Counted from the first letter of the stretch, positions 1-11,700 are shown. The stretch is DNA of 64,000 nt from Hymenopus coronatus (GCA_030762935.1 CM060898.1:95400781-95464780), one strand, 5' to 3'. The notes: generated from the sequence alone by a model not told the origin. A program made the numbers and translations.

Positions 1-95
1 AGCACGGTGAAAATGAAAGAATAATCTTTTGTAGGGAAACTTGTTTTAGGGACAGTTATAGAAAGTCATAAGAATGGAACACCTTCGATTTTTAT
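1..95 (-). mobile_element. HINE-like copy, 5' end only (cut by window edge)
   Basis: The sequence runs into a degenerate GAAAGTCATAAGAATGGAACACC terminus split over positions 60-85, which is the reverse complement of the family's 5' end. The rest of the copy lies outside the window. Confidence 0.7.
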
Positions 96-163
96 TCTGA
101 TTATTTCATACATAGAGGCGTTAGTGTATCATATACCTACGACCTACTGCCTGATCATTCTTT

Positions 164-1042
164 TTACTTTCTCTATACGCACTATGTACATAGTGTATAG
201 AGAGGGTATTGCACTCCACCAAAAAATTCGATACCGAGATTTCACTGGAAATATATGTTTTAGGGTCCCCTGTATCCAAAAAAAGTATTTTCAGAAAAAG
301 GTCCATGTGTGTCCGTGTGTCAGTGTGTCCGTGTGTCTGTGAACAAGATAACTCAAAAACGAAAAGTCGGTAAAATACCAAACTTGGTATTTAAGTTTAG
401 TATCTTCCAGGGATGCGACACGAAGATTTTCAGAAAAATCCCCCCTCCCCAAACTACCCTTTGCATGGAACTTTTTTCGAAAATTTTGATTTTCTAAAAA
501 ATAGCTGTGTCGATTTTGATTAAAATATCGTATATTTAAGATATTGACCTGAAAAATAAAATGTATATTTTGAATTTTCTGGGAATAGCCTCTGAAGACT
601 ACTTTATTCTGGGTGAATTTTACGGAATTTTGCATAAGTGCTAAAACGTAAGAGAGAGATAAAAACTTACCACACAAAAAATGTAGAGCACTTTAAAACA
701 CACAATTTATGTTGTGTACATTTTTTTCCTGTAGTTGATTGTTTTTGAGATATTCCTTGTTTGTGGTTTAAGCTATAAAAACTTCTTTTCTCATACAGGA
801 CTTTGTGAACTCGTGTCCATACAAACAAAGGAACTTCAGTCACATAGCAACCAACTTTGGACTATCACTTTAACCTATGGTACTCCCTTATTTCCTTCTA
901 CTTACACGGAAGCAAGAAATAATACTATTTCTGCTAATTTTTTTTTCTCGATTAGCAGGAAGTAAGTAGAAGCATAAGCTTTTTAAAAATAATTTATTGC
1001 AGAGATATAGAGAAAGTCATGTGAATGGAACACATCAGATTT
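164..1042 (-). mobile_element. HINE-like non-autonomous element, near full length
   Basis: This is a good reference copy. Read on the plus strand it opens with the 3' hairpin: TACTTTCTCTATACGC, then ACTATGTACATAGT, then GTATAGAGAGGGTATTG. It continues through the conserved GATACCGAGATTTCACTGG block, the (GT)n tract near 305-340 and the AAAACGAAAAGTCGG block. It ends at about 1000-1042 with GATATAGAGAAAGTCATGTG and GGAACACATCAGATTTTT. No reading frame is shared as protein across copies. Family identity is visible directly; the Helentron-type assignment is inferred from the terminal architecture. Confidence 0.8.
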
Positions 1043-1189
1043 TTGGTACTATTTATCACCAGCTCGTTCTTTTGTTTAAATTAGTGTCGCGCTTTAAATT
1101 CCCATAAATTTAGATTATCAACTACTTTTCTGCTATAACGAGAATATCAAAATACTTAGATTTAATTCCTAGATTTGGTTTTCCTGAGT

Positions 1190-1852
1190 TGGCAGGTAGT
1201 ACTTGGTATAAAAGTTTAGTATCTTCCAAGGATACATGAAGAATTTCAGGAAAATCCCCCAACAAATTTTTCTAAACTTTTAATTTTCTTAAAAATGGCT
1301 CTAGCGTTACTAAGTTACGTATATTAAAGATATTTACATGATAAATAAAATATATATCTTGAATTCTCTGGGAATACCCTTAGAAGTCCTCTTTATTCTG
1401 GATGACTTTATTATAACTGGTAAAGCGTAAGAGATAGAAACTTGCTGCACAAAATGCTGATTTCACTTAAACACACAGCATTTATCATTTGCCTACCTAC
1501 ATTTTTTGGTAGAAATAACTATTTCTGAGAGATTGATTTCAATTTTAAAATATTTAAACTTTTCTTAAACGGTACATTGTCATTCAATTTTTTTGTGTTG
1601 TTTTACTTCTGGCAATGCAACGAGAACCGAATTTCAATCATATAGCGACCGGCTTTTAAAACATTTGATTATCGCTTTATCCTACTACATATTCTCTTAT
1701 TCTCTTCAGCTAATAAGGAAGTAAGTAATAATACCATTTCTGGTAATGTTTATCATGATTATCATGAAGTGGATAGAAGAATAAGCTTTTGTAATAATAG
1801 TTTGTTATAGAACAGGTAGAGAAAGTCCTGTGAATGAAACACATCAGCTTTT
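1190..1852 (-). mobile_element. HINE-like copy lacking its 3' end
   Basis: The copy begins at the family block TTTAGTATCTTCCAAGGATA and runs to the 5' terminus GTAGAGAAAGTCCTGTG at about 1815-1850. The hairpin and microsatellite part is absent. Confidence 0.7.
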
Positions 1853-1887
1853 CAATAACAAATAGATAGTAGAATGCTTCGGTTTAA

Positions 1888-2230
1888 ATTTGCCACTCAG
1901 GATGACGAAGGCATTTCCATCTATCATCATGACAGTGTGTTTATATCGCTTTTATCACTCGACGTGCAATAGGGTTTGTGTAGGTACATCGCCATTCAAA
2001 GGTGTACATCAGGCATTCGAGGTAAAAAAGGAGGAATTGTACGCGAAAGAATCGATACGTGAAAATGGGGCAAGGTTATAACAAAAGACTTATATATTAG
2101 ATAAGAATACGAACCTGATCATAGTGTAACAGGTTAAGGATTGCTTTTACTTTTCGTTGTTACTTCATTGAGAATGCATCCGAAATAGTGAAGGTGTACT
2201 TGTGTAAGTAGATGTAACAGGTAAGCCATG
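1888..2230 (+). repeat. Second dispersed repeat, unclassified (copy 1)
   Basis: This segment aligns by eye with 13285-13610. Shared blocks, in order, are GTTTATAT..TTTTATC, GCAATAGGGTTTGT (GCATAGGGTTTGT in the other copy), CAAAGGTGTACAT (CAAAAGTGCACCT), a GAAAAGGGGAAGAT-like block, and GGGGCAAGGTTATAA (GGGGCAAGCTTATAA). It is unrelated to the HINE consensus. I do not recognise the family; it could be part of a DNA transposon or a SINE/LINE 5' region. Confidence 0.5.
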
Positions 2231-2339
2231 AAGAAATGCCAAGCAAAATCATGCCAAACTTTACGGTGTCTTAATTAAAATCGTTAAGAGTCACTTTTGA
2301 GGAAGATCAAGAGAAAAATTTCCATGTACAAGAGGTCCC

Positions 2340-2460
2340 TATTTCCAATCTTGGTCAAGATGAGTTACCCGGATAAGTATCCACCCCCACCCCTGTGATT
2401 TTATCTTATCCTGAGAAGCCCAATAACAGATAACTTCAAGCACAAATGGGCTTCTTGCTC
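2340..2460 (+). mobile_element. Fragment of tRNA-SINE family S3
   Basis: GAGTTACCCGGATAAG at about 2360 matches the body of the S3 copies at 30826-30955 and 38597-38712, which lie on the opposite strand. The tRNA-like head is not evident here, so this is a fragment or strongly diverged. Confidence 0.4.
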
Positions 2461-2519
2461 ATTTTGATTCACTCATCATTCGATATGACCTATCAGTTTA
2501 AAGGGTACTCGACCTCGTG

Positions 2520-3322
2520 CAATGTATGTAGGTTCCTATATAGGTAGTAGGTAGAGAAGGTATAACCCCTTAAATAAAAAACTAAAAACAAAAGAATAGG
2601 AAAATGCACCTAGATATGTGTGTGTGTATGTGTGTGTGTGTGGACAGCATAACTAAACAACGAAAAGTCGGTTAAATATATTGGTATTTAAGTTCAGTAT
2701 CTTCCAAGGATGCGACACGAAAATCTATAGGATAAACCTCCAACGCCAACTACCCCTCACATTAAACAGTTTCTGAAAATTTTGATTTTCTCAAAATTTC
2801 TCTAACGATTTTTACTAAGACATTTTCATCACGAAATGTAGGTATATCTTGAATTCTCTAGGTAGTAGTCTCTGAAGACTTCTTCATTTTAGATGACTTT
2901 TGTATAACTGGTAAACCATAAGAGAAAAAATGCAGATCACGTTGAAACACACAATTTTTGTCATATACACTTATTTGTAGAGTTAAATCTTTCCAAGATA
3001 TTCCTTGTTATTAGTTTCATTTTTAAACTACTTAAACTTTTCTCAAACGGAAGTCATATTTCGTTTTACATCTTCTGTTTTACTTTTGGCTATTTAAAGA
3101 ACCGAATTTCAATTGTTTCACTTAGCGACCAGGTTTTAAAACATTTTACTATCGCTTTAGCATAGTGTAATCCCTTATTTCCTTTATACATATAAAAAAC
3201 GTAGTAATAAGATAATTTATTTATCTTGATTAGCATTATGTAGATAAAAGAATAATCTTTTGTAAGAATAGTTTGTTTGCAGAACGAATATAGAAAGTCA
3301 TGTATGGAACATACGATGTTTT
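2520..3322 (-). mobile_element. HINE-like copy, diverged
   Basis: It begins at a degenerate hairpin (GGTAGTAGGTAGAGAAGGTA), has a (GT)n tract at about 2617-2641 followed by GGACAGCATAACT, and ends at AGAAAGTCATGTATGGAACATACG. The divergence suggests an older copy. Confidence 0.7.
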
Positions 3323-3628
3323 TGGAAGGTTTCCATTTCCGAAGTATTTCTTCTTTATGATTTAAATATTCTAATACCTATACGTTTATATTTTCCCCAC
3401 TGTGAAGTCATCATTAGTTATTTTTTAACTCCTGACCATATAAAGATATAAGATCTGACTATGTTTAGCCTAATGTATTTCTTAGGTAAATAGGTATATA
3501 CAAAATAAAATAATTTTATTTATGTTTATCTCGATTTGCATGAAGCAGAAGATTAAGCTTTCGTAAGAATAGCACGTTGCAAAGTAGGTAGAGAAAATCA
3601 TGTGAGTGTAACACATCAGGTTTTTTAA
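3323..3628 (-). mobile_element. HINE-like copy, 5' portion only
   Basis: Only the 5'-end blocks remain, finishing with GTAGAGAAAATCATGTGAGTG and ACACATCAGG at 3588-3625. It directly abuts the previous copy on its left. Confidence 0.6.
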
Positions 3629-3631
3629 AAA

Positions 3632-3781
3632 TATCATGCTATTCACAGACACACAAACCTCACTCTCAAACCACGGACCTTTTTCTTAAAATTCTAGTTT
3701 TTTATTTAGGAAGTCTCGAAACGAGTATTTTTAGTGAAATCTCGCTATCGCATCCTACATACGTAGTAGAGAAAGTAATAA
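3632..3781 (+). mobile_element. HINE-like copy, 3' end only
   Basis: The segment opens at the CA-rich tract (TTCACAGACACACAAACC), passes CCACGGACCTTTTTC and GTGAAATCTCG, and ends in ACGTAGTAGAGAAAGTAA. The hairpin is degenerate. It is joined to the 5' end of an opposite-strand copy. Confidence 0.65.
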
Positions 3782-3799
3782 TTGGTCACTAGTAGCAAT

Positions 3800-4120
3800 T
3801 TCTGTTTGTTTTCATGCATTAGCTTCAAATGCATTAAGTAAATATTCTGTATTATAGTAGATGACCTCGTTGTGTGCTCGGGCTTACAAAGACGAACCAA
3901 ATTGCGATCAAAGCTAAATTGCACCTCCAGTTTCGGCACGTACTGCAAGTAGTTGCATAGAGGCAAATAATATTATGGTTTTGGCAAATGTGCTATCAAC
4001 CTCGTTTGCTTGTTTAGCTGCTCATTAGAGATCACTACCTATTCTGAAAGTCCATTTACCTGAGCCAGTTAGAGCTAACGGTTCGTGAATTACAGATATT
4101 AGATACTGCAAAAGGGGTCA
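3800..4120. other. Unassigned sequence
   Basis: I see no repeat family or coding signal here. An open stretch on the minus strand across 3745-3966 has no recognisable protein and overlaps a HINE end. Confidence 0.3.
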
Positions 4121-4124
4121 CTTC

Positions 4125-4500
4125 CCAGCTCTGAAGCCAGGTGGTGCAGACGGGACTGGTCAGAGAGGTCGTGGGTTCGATTCCCGCGGACAAAATTTTT
4201 AATCCATGGACTTTTTCGGGTTTTTCCCAGGTTACTAAACGAATGCTGGGGAAGTTTCTTCAATCCCCGAACTTCTTGTCCCTTCATTTCAGCTGCATTT
4301 CATCGAACCGAGCTCTTTCAAGCTTGTAAGTTTCGGTGAAATCTGCGGTGGCACCCTTCGTGGTGATGAATACCCTTTGGAACTACAGCTCTCGGAGGTG
4401 AAATGGCGTTGGAGTCATCTGTAGCTCAAGGGTGTTCGGTCAGACCTTGGGCGTGAGCTCTCCCGCGTCAAGATGAACTGCTTCGACTATGTTAGGGATC
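4125..4500 (+). mobile_element. tRNA-derived SINE, family S5
   Basis: A tRNA-like head at 4130-4200 has an A-box-like GCCAGGTGGTGCAGACGGG and a B box GGTTCGATTCC (about 4173-4183). It is followed by a body with TTTTTCCCAGGTTACT and ACGAATGCTGGGG. The same head/body arrangement, with a GCGAATGCTGG core, recurs at 31562 and 46862. tRNA-headed SINEs depend on LINE enzymes for copying. No clear target-site duplication was found, so the 3' boundary is approximate. Confidence 0.65.
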
Positions 4501-4635
4501 CTCCACGGTGGCTCTTTTACCGTGATCCGGTTTTTCAAACACCCGTTGATAATACTCTTCTATCATCCTATCCTTCTGGAATCTGAAGCATAATAAACCC
4601 ATGGCGGCTGCAATGTGAAACCCCCTCCGGCACAA

Positions 4636-4683
4636 CAAACACGCACACATGCGCGCGCGCACACACACACATACACACACACA
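4636..4683. repeat. (CA)n-rich microsatellite with CG interruption
   Basis: ACGCACACATGCGCGCGCGC is followed by CA dinucleotides. It lies just left of a HINE-like 3' fragment but in a different orientation from the usual internal CA tract. Confidence 0.85.
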
Positions 4684-4724
4684 GCTTTAAGGAACTTAAG
4701 TTTAGCTATGACCATATTTACTTT

Positions 4725-4835
4725 CTCTATCATGTTCCTATCCTTAGGTAGAGTAAGTATTTCATTCTACCCAAAAATTCGATATCGGAATTTCACCGTG
4801 AATATACGTTTTTGGTCTCGTATCTACTGTATGCT
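4725..4835 (-). mobile_element. HINE-like copy, 3' end fragment
   Basis: TTTACTTTCTCTATCATG, then GGTAGAGTAAGTATTTC, then CAAAAATTCGATATCGG are the minus-strand 3' terminus. A short piece at about 4870-4935 (TTGGAATAAGGAGGAAGGG, CAATAAGCTAATG) resembles plus-strand family sequence from near the 5' end. Confidence 0.6.
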
Positions 4836-4935
4836 TATCGATATAAACATCAACAGAAATGCTTTTCTTACGTGTGCTTTCCTTGGAATAAGGAGGAAGG
4901 GTAATAAGGGAACACAATAAGCTAATGCTGGTTGT

Positions 4936-5885
4936 CGCGTGTTGTGTCTTATGTCTTTTGTTTATATTTAGATTCCCACACTATTGTTTAATTGTCGGCG
5001 ATTAATTATGAAGTGGAAAAGACACTTTTCATATGCTATCTTAGATGTGTCAGTTGAGTGAGAAACTGGTGGCATACACAATTGAGAATAAGTTCACCAT
5101 GTTCGATGCCAGGACGTGTATAAATAACGTTCTTTTTACTGAAGATGTCGATGGTTTTTCTGCCTCGGCCTCAGGGCCCGTCTCGTTAGAGCTGTTGAGT
5201 TCCTCAGGGTGCCTACAGGAAAGATTTTGGGTATGAAAACTGGATTTAAATTGATAATTCCAGCAGAATCCTGTTTCACTCAGATATTTTGTCGACGAAA
5301 CATCAAACACTTAAGGTGAAGTCACCTCGACAAACCTCGTTGAACATTTCTATTTACGCTTTTATAAACTTGAATAAACACTTGGTATATACCGATTGTT
5401 TACACTTGAATGATAATACTTGTTACATTTTAGCACTTATTAACATCACGCTTACATCGCACCTTAATAATTTCGGTGCGGAATCCTTCCTCCGAGTAGC
5501 GTGAAGTAGGTGTCTAAAGACAGAAGCGACTGTATTATTTAATAGTACTATTACGTGGCACTTAGCGCAAAATCCTTCCACTGAGTGACGTGGAGTATGT
5601 GTCTGGCTACAGAAGAGACTCTAATTTCTGAATTTGGATTTGGTTATATAGCAAAAGAGGCAAAATGTCTGCATTAAGCTCTCTAAATTCTCATTAGCCA
5701 AAATTTGCCTCCAAATCTTACTTTTAGCGTCACCATGTCACATGGTTTCATTGTGTTCTGGTCAGGTGATTCATAGAAAAAACTTATGAACTAAATACAC
5801 GAAAATAACATAAATTACTCATACTAACATATCCATAGTAACAACAATAGAAACTTTGATAATTGTTTATAAAATTTTTATATGA
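4936..5885. other. Unassigned sequence with a diverged direct repeat
   Basis: No family or coding signal is recognised. Around 5478-5535 and 5566-5622 there is a diverged direct repeat (GGAATCCTTCCTCCGAG / AAAATCCTTCCACTGAG; both continue with a GTGTCT.. then AGAAG.GACT pattern), spaced about 90 bp. Confidence 0.4.
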
Positions 5886-6612
5886 ACATAATAATCATTC
5901 TTGAGCAGTGATATAAAGAAATACCGTCTCACGGTCGCTATGTGATGTTATTGAAATTCTGTTCTATTTGCTTGAAATGATTAAACAAATAAGATTAATG
6001 ATTTCCCATTTGAGATATGTATTTGGAAAATTTAAACCTGAAACTAGTACCTACTACTATCTCGGAAATGGTTAAATCCTTAAAAAAAAAAAAAAAAAAA
6101 AACTAAAAAGGAATAAGAAGGAGTACATGGCATAAAGCGTGAGTTTTAGCGAGATATACATTTTTTTATGTGTTCTTGTCCATCTCTTACGTTTTATTAG
6201 TTAAGCAAACGTCATTGAGACCGAAGAGAATTTCCGCCCGTTTCCAAGAAATTTCGAATATACATTTTATCTGTCATTTAAAAATATTTATTTAATACAC
6301 GGTGTTTTAATCAAAATTATTAGATCCATTTTCTCAATGTTGGAAGTTCGAACAAATCTTCCATGTAAAGGGTAGTTTGGAAGGGAGGATTATCCTGAAG
6401 ATCTCCGTGTCGCATCCTTGCAAAATATAAACTTAAATATCAAGTTTGGAATTTTAAATGACTTCGTTGTTTAATTTTGCTGCCCATTGGATTCAGGGAT
6501 CTTCAAAACATGTATTTTCGGTGAAATTTCGATCAAATTTTGGGTGAAACACAATACCTTATCTGCCTACTATGTACATATTACTTGGTAGAGAACGTAA
6601 AAAATAGGTTTG
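5886..6612 (+). mobile_element. HINE-like copy, 5' truncated
   Basis: Conserved blocks appear in order: GTCGCTATGTGATG, ATCTCGGAAATGGTTAA, a poly-A run at 6084-6102, CCATCTCTTACG, TTTAATCAAAATTATTAGA, GTGTCGCATCCTTG and ACTATGTACATATTACTTGG ending in GAGAACGTAAAAA. The extreme 5' terminus is missing. Confidence 0.7.
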
Positions 6613-6700
6613 TGTTAAATATGTGAACACCATAACTCAAAAACGAAAAGTCGGTTAAATGTCAAACTTAGTATTTAAGTTCGGTATCTTCCAAAGAGGA
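6613..6700 (-). mobile_element. HINE-like internal fragment
   Basis: CTCAAAAACGAAAAGTCGG and AGTATTTAAGTTCGGTATC are internal blocks in minus orientation. The fragment abuts the 3' end of the preceding plus copy and both of its ends are missing. Confidence 0.6.
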
Positions 6701-7550
6701 AGAACATGGCAACGTGTGCTTTCAGGAGGTCCGGGGTTTACTGCAAGTTACGAGCGAGATGGCTCCGGTAAGGACCAACTTCTTAGGGACCTACTATAGC
6801 GGGCACTGCATTGATGTTTCCGGTCCGAATCACATTCTCGATTGAGTTCCACTAAGAGATGAGAGCTCTAACGCCAAATCTCCAATCAGTTTTTGGCCCA
6901 CAAGCGTGTTTGACCAGCCACAAGATACCTTCCTGTACACAGACTGAAGCATACGGTTGCGCGGGACGGTGGTGGGAAGTCGCAGGATGAGACAGTACAT
7001 GGCCAGTCACGGGGCAAAGAGATATTCAGAAGGGAAATATAAATCTTAGCTAATATAAATTATATCATGAAGAGAAAATATAAATGCAGAGTGAAAATGG
7101 GAAGGGAAGAAAGATTTCAAACACGTATAGGAAGCCGAAGTGGTCACGAGCTGGTGGCACAAGATACCGTTAAGATGGTCGTGCATTGAACCGAGGGTAA
7201 GGGGTTGAGAATACACTGCTCGAGGGAACATAACGGGAGAGAAAACAATGCTTGCTGTTTAGGCACTCAGTTTAGAAGATCGGCTGAAGTAACATGTGAA
7301 ATTTAGGATCCACGGTGGAGCCACACAGGCTACCTGTGAAAGAGAGGGAAAATATTTATTTTAATACTGAAGAGAGTACGGAACATATCATTTGCATCAT
7401 ACTAATAAATAATAAATGTCGCGGGTGAGTCGAGTGTAATTTCATAGTAGAAAACTAGGAGGAATACGTGTGTGTTCGACGGCGAATAAAGGCCGAACTA
7501 AATTAATAAAGCACTTGTGTCTTACCCTGAAAGAGTTTCTATGCTAGTAA
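6701..7550. other. Unassigned sequence, moderately GC-richer
   Basis: The block differs in composition from the HINE copies around it and I cannot match it to another block in the window. No reading frame stands out. It could be a unique insertion or an old, unrecognised repeat. Confidence 0.3.
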
Positions 7551-7589
7551 AAACCCTGAGCTAGGCCACCCATAAATCCACACCGTTCC

Positions 7590-7660
7590 CTATACCCATA
7601 ACCTGCGCCCGGGATACGAACTCGTAGCCAGTTACCGCCACTAGGTAACTGTATCGCGCA
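7590..7660 (-). mobile_element. tRNA-like SINE head
   Basis: On the minus strand, ACAGTTACCTAGTGGCGGTA (A-box-like) is followed by CTACGAGTTCGTATCCCGGG, a B-box match. It is more likely a SINE head than a tRNA gene because the ends do not form an evident acceptor stem. The SINE body cannot be delimited. Confidence 0.45.
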
Positions 7661-7896
7661 ATTCCCAGTCCCTGAGAATCATTATCCACTGATAAAGATC
7701 ACTAGACGATATGGGGCTATTACATGAGATGTAACTTCCTGAAGGCAATTTGGGTCTCTGTGTATTGGGAGGTGAGGTCTTAAGGCGAGCAAGATCTTCA
7801 TCAGGACTCTCATCTAAGCCAGGGTAGCGACCAGGATATAGGCATGTCATCTGAGATATTTGCAATGGTGGAGGATTTAATTCCTATGGATAAAAA

Positions 7897-8666
7897 TCTG
7901 ATGTGTTTCACTCACATGACTTTCTCTAGCTGCTATACAAACCTCCTACAAAAGATTATTCTTCTTTGTACACAATGATAATCGAGATAAATATTAGCAG
8001 AATGTTCTTATTACTTAGTTCCTTATAATTAGAAGGGAATAAGGGAATGCGCTATGCTAAATTGATTGTCAAATGTTTTAAAAGCTATCGTTATGCGATT
8101 GTCATTGCAAATCACTTCTTTGCTTGGCCAGGAGTAGAACAAAAGAAAAACGGACACTTCCTGTCTGAGAAAAGTTTAAGTATTTCACAATTGAAACCAA
8201 TAACTAGGAATATCTCGGAAACGGCCTCTACAACAAAAACGTAAAGGACATAAATTGTGTGTTTTGTCGTGATGTAGATTTTTTGTGTAGTGAGTGTTTT
8301 TCTATCTCTTACGGTTTAACAGTTAAGCAAAATTCGGCAAAATTCATCCAGAATAAAGAGGTCTTCAGAAGCTATTCCCCAACATTTCAAGATATACATT
8401 TTATTTCGGACATAAATAGTTTTAATATACGGGATTTTAATCAAAATCGTTAGAGCCATTTTTAAGAAAATCAAAATTTTCGAATTTTTTTCCATGTAAA
8501 GGGTAATTTGTGGTGTGGGAATTTTTTTTATAATCTTCGTGTCGCATCCTTGGAAGAAACTAAAGCTAAATACCAAGTTTGCTATTTAACGGTATTTTCG
8601 TTTTGGGGCTATGCTGTCCACAGAAACACACACAGACAGACAGACACACACATGGACCTTTTTTTA
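7897..8666 (+). mobile_element. HINE-like copy interrupted at its CTTTTT site
   Basis: It starts with TCTGATGTGTTTCACTCACA and runs through all body blocks to CACACATGGACCTTTTTTT. There it stops and the next copy begins. The last 150 bp or so, with hairpin, are missing. The same break position is seen in other HINE-HINE junctions of this window. Confidence 0.75.
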
Positions 8667-8670
8667 AAAA

Positions 8671-9612
8671 TCTGATGTGTTACACTCACATGATTTTCTC
8701 TAGCTTTTCTACAAATTTCTTACATAAGATTATTTTTCTTTCTACACGATACTAATCGAGATAAACATTAGCAGAATGTTCTTACTACTTAGTTCCTTAT
8801 AAGTAGAAAGAAAATGAGGGAATGCACTAGGCTAAACCGATAGTCAACTGTTTTAAAAGCTGTCGTTATCCGATTTTCATTGAAAATCGCTTCCGTGTTC
8901 GGCCAGGAGTGGAACAAAAGAAAAACGGACACTTCCTGTCCGAGAAAAGAATAAGTACTCACAACTGAAACCAAAAACAATGAATATCTCGGAAACGGTT
9001 ACCTCCACAAGAAAAATGTAAAGGAGATAAATTGTGTGTTTTGATCAGATTTTCTGAGTAGTAAGTTTTTGTCTATCTCTTACCGTTTAGCAGTTAAGCA
9101 AAATTTATCAAAATTCATCCAGAATAAAGAGCTCTTCAGAGAATATTCCCAGAAAATTCGAGATATACATTTTATTTGGTATGTAAATATCTTTAATATA
9201 CGGGATTTTAAACAAAATCGTTAGACATTTTTTAGAAAACCAAATTTTCCATAATTTTTCCATGTAAAGGGTAGTTGGGGGTGAGGGATTTTCTTGAAAA
9301 TCTTCGTGTCGCATCCTTGGAAGATACCAAATCTAAATACCAAGTTTAGTATTTAATGGTCTTGTCGTTTTTGAGCTATGTTGTCCACAGACACGCATAG
9401 ACAGACACACACACAGACAGACACACACACAGACAGACACACACACAGACAGACAGACACAACCACGGACCTTTTTCTGAAAATGCTTTTCTTTTTGGAT
9501 TCGGGGATCATAAAACATGTATTTCCGGTGAAACCTCGACATCGAATTTTTGGTTGGAATACAATACTTTCTCTATACACTATGTACATAGTACGAATAG
9601 AGAAAATAAAAA
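8671..9612 (+). mobile_element. HINE-like copy, full length
   Basis: It starts TCTGATGTGTTACACTCACA, carries a long compound (CA)n/CAGA tract at about 9396-9462, and ends CACTATGTACATAGTACG then AATAGAGAAAATAAAAA. It lies head-to-tail with the previous copy. Confidence 0.8.
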
Positions 9613-9619
9613 TAAAAGT

Positions 9620-10180
9620 TCCTTAAAACTATTAAGGTTAGTGAAAAGGGAATTGAGTCTAGTTGTGCGCGCTACTTAGTAATTAAGTAAAACCAACAAA
9701 GGAAGCAAGTTCTCAATGGTGAGCCCATTCACAATCCGAAAGGGTCTCGACAATATTGCTCGTTCAATAAAGTTTTACATTAATCTGTCAATGAAACGGT
9801 CCTGGTTGAAGCAAATTCAGCAACCCAACCAGTGAGAATACTGAAAGCAAATATGTTGGCCAGCTACCCTGTACGAGTTGGGATGCAAAAAGCCTAAATA
9901 AAACTCTTCGTGCGGTGTGTTAAATACCCATGTATTGGACGATTCTTTCAATGAAGTTATTCAAGAAAATCTTGAAGAGTAAAGTGCTACGTATGTTTAT
10001 TGGATTCAGCGCAAATGAAATAGTGAATTTGTGCTCTTCAATACCTTGCTGCTCCTTACCTTTGATCGGGTAGAGCTCCCGAAAAGGATTAACGCAGGGT
10101 ATGAATCCATTGAGATTAGGTCTATATCCCGAAACCACTCAAATGCTATAAATGTCAACGCTTTGGACACGCCAGTAATT
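9620..10180. other. Unassigned sequence
   Basis: No repeat family or protein similarity is recognised. It may include 5' parts of the decayed retrotransposon that begins nearby. Confidence 0.3.
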
Positions 10181-10184
10181 TTTG

Positions 10185-11700
10185 CAACGGCAGTTTACCT
10201 GTGTCAACTGCGGAGACGGCTCGCACAGCGGATGAAGTACACCAGCTCCAACATGCTTAATTGCAGCGATGAACACCAGCCAAGTTTCCTTGAATACAAG
10301 AAAGAGCGACCTAGGAGATCCGGGTTAAAGAGAAGGTGTTCATCTCAAAAGCCCGAACTCTTAGCACCAGCCAAACCTCCGTAACGAAATTAGGCACCTA
10401 CAGTTAAGTTGCAGATAAACGGCACCGAATTGGGAAAGCGCTTCCCAGGCTAGGATATTAACGGGGCTACAATTGCAGAAAGGATCCTCAGAGGTAAATC
10501 ATTTTGAAAGCCTTCGACATCGTCATCTGCCAAGTCAGTACTGTAAAAATAACTGCAGTAAAATCACCACCAAATCCACCAACCTCATCAAATAGGACTA
10601 ATAAGATTATAATATACAATGCGCCGTAAATTAAATTCAAATCCAGCAATGAGAAAAAAAACTCCTTTAAAGTGAATGTAAAATATCTTCCAAAAATATC
10701 AAAGAAAAGAAAGAAAATTCTACAAACATCTATTTGGAAATCCTTTTTGACAAATCTTCTGGGCGGGACTCAAATCGGCGACTTCCATTTTTGCCAGTTT
10801 CTACTACCAATTGGCTCGAGGTCCTCGCATCGAAATTTACTATCAATAAAGGCTATTGATATGGATTTACTATGGAAGTAACGGAGCAGGGACATTCTGT
10901 CACACTTCCAGAATGACAGTAAAAAAGAGGCGGGTGTTAGTCTAACATTCAAGAAAAAGGGTAATTTGATTTCGATTCCGCTAGTTTCTAAGTGGAATAG
11001 TGCTACGACTGAGAAAATGTCTCAAAACACTTACATAACAGTCCTATAGTGGAACATACGTGGAATTATAACACATTGACCAGAGCTTGAACGATTGTTC
11101 AATAAGACTGTGCTTGGTCGCAAGTTTACAGGAGACTAAGGTACATCCGCAAGACGCCTTTCAAATTAGACGGTACATCACTATATGGTGTCGTCTTACA
11201 ACAGAAGAGGGTGTTCCTACGATCAGGGGTACTATGATGTTTGTTATATATAATAGATTCGTAGAATCTGTACCCCTACAGTTGGCGTTCAGTCAATAGC
11301 TATAAGTATTAAACTGCCATCCACCACTCACATTTGTAACATCTACTTACTTCTGATGACTTTGGCTCACTGATTTAGAAGATCTAGTTTTCCAGCTACC
11401 AACATCTTTTTTGTAGGTGGGAAACATAAAAACCAGCCCGAGCTTGAATGAGAGGCAAACTAACCGCCGATTTCTTGGACCATTGTAACCTAGTTCTTCC
11501 GAACATGGAGAGCCTACATTTCCTCCTGTCTGCTTCAATAGTTTTTCACACTTTGATTTGCAACGTGTTTACAAAAGGCATCAGGTTCCTTATGATGGAA
11601 AAAGTGGCTCGGCAGAAAATGATTCAGGTCTAACGAAGAGGTGATATCCCAAAGAGATGCTTATTTTGAGGACCTTCCGAGACCCTTCTTTTTGGAAGGC
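10185..11700 (+). pseudogene. Decayed non-LTR retrotransposon (I/Jockey-like): ORF1 tail and endonuclease
   Basis: This is a broken LINE. At 11040-11075 the reading L*WNIRGIITH corresponds to the opening motif of LINE endonucleases (typically a QWNIRG-like string), with a stop in place of Q. Then SLQETKVHPQDAF (around 11115-11160) matches the LQET catalytic block. Later RGKLTADFLDHCNLVL (around 11450) matches the endonuclease region that normally follows a GDFNAH-like motif, and SLHFLLSASIVFHTL continues it. Upstream, 10185-10640 probably holds ORF1 remnants, but no zinc knuckle is visible. Frames shift repeatedly and stops interrupt. No reverse-transcriptase part follows, so the copy is also truncated on its 3' side. 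Confidence 0.65.

Noticed and set aside
164..1042. Cut-and-paste MITE with terminal inverted repeats
   Set aside because: The inverted word ACTTTCTCTAC is subterminal on the 5' side and part of a hairpin on the 3' side. The nested copies I could check show no clear target-site duplication, so the Helentron-like reading fits better.
4636..4683. Telomere-type repeat
   Set aside because: The units are CA dinucleotides; no TTAGG or similar repeat is present anywhere that I could see.
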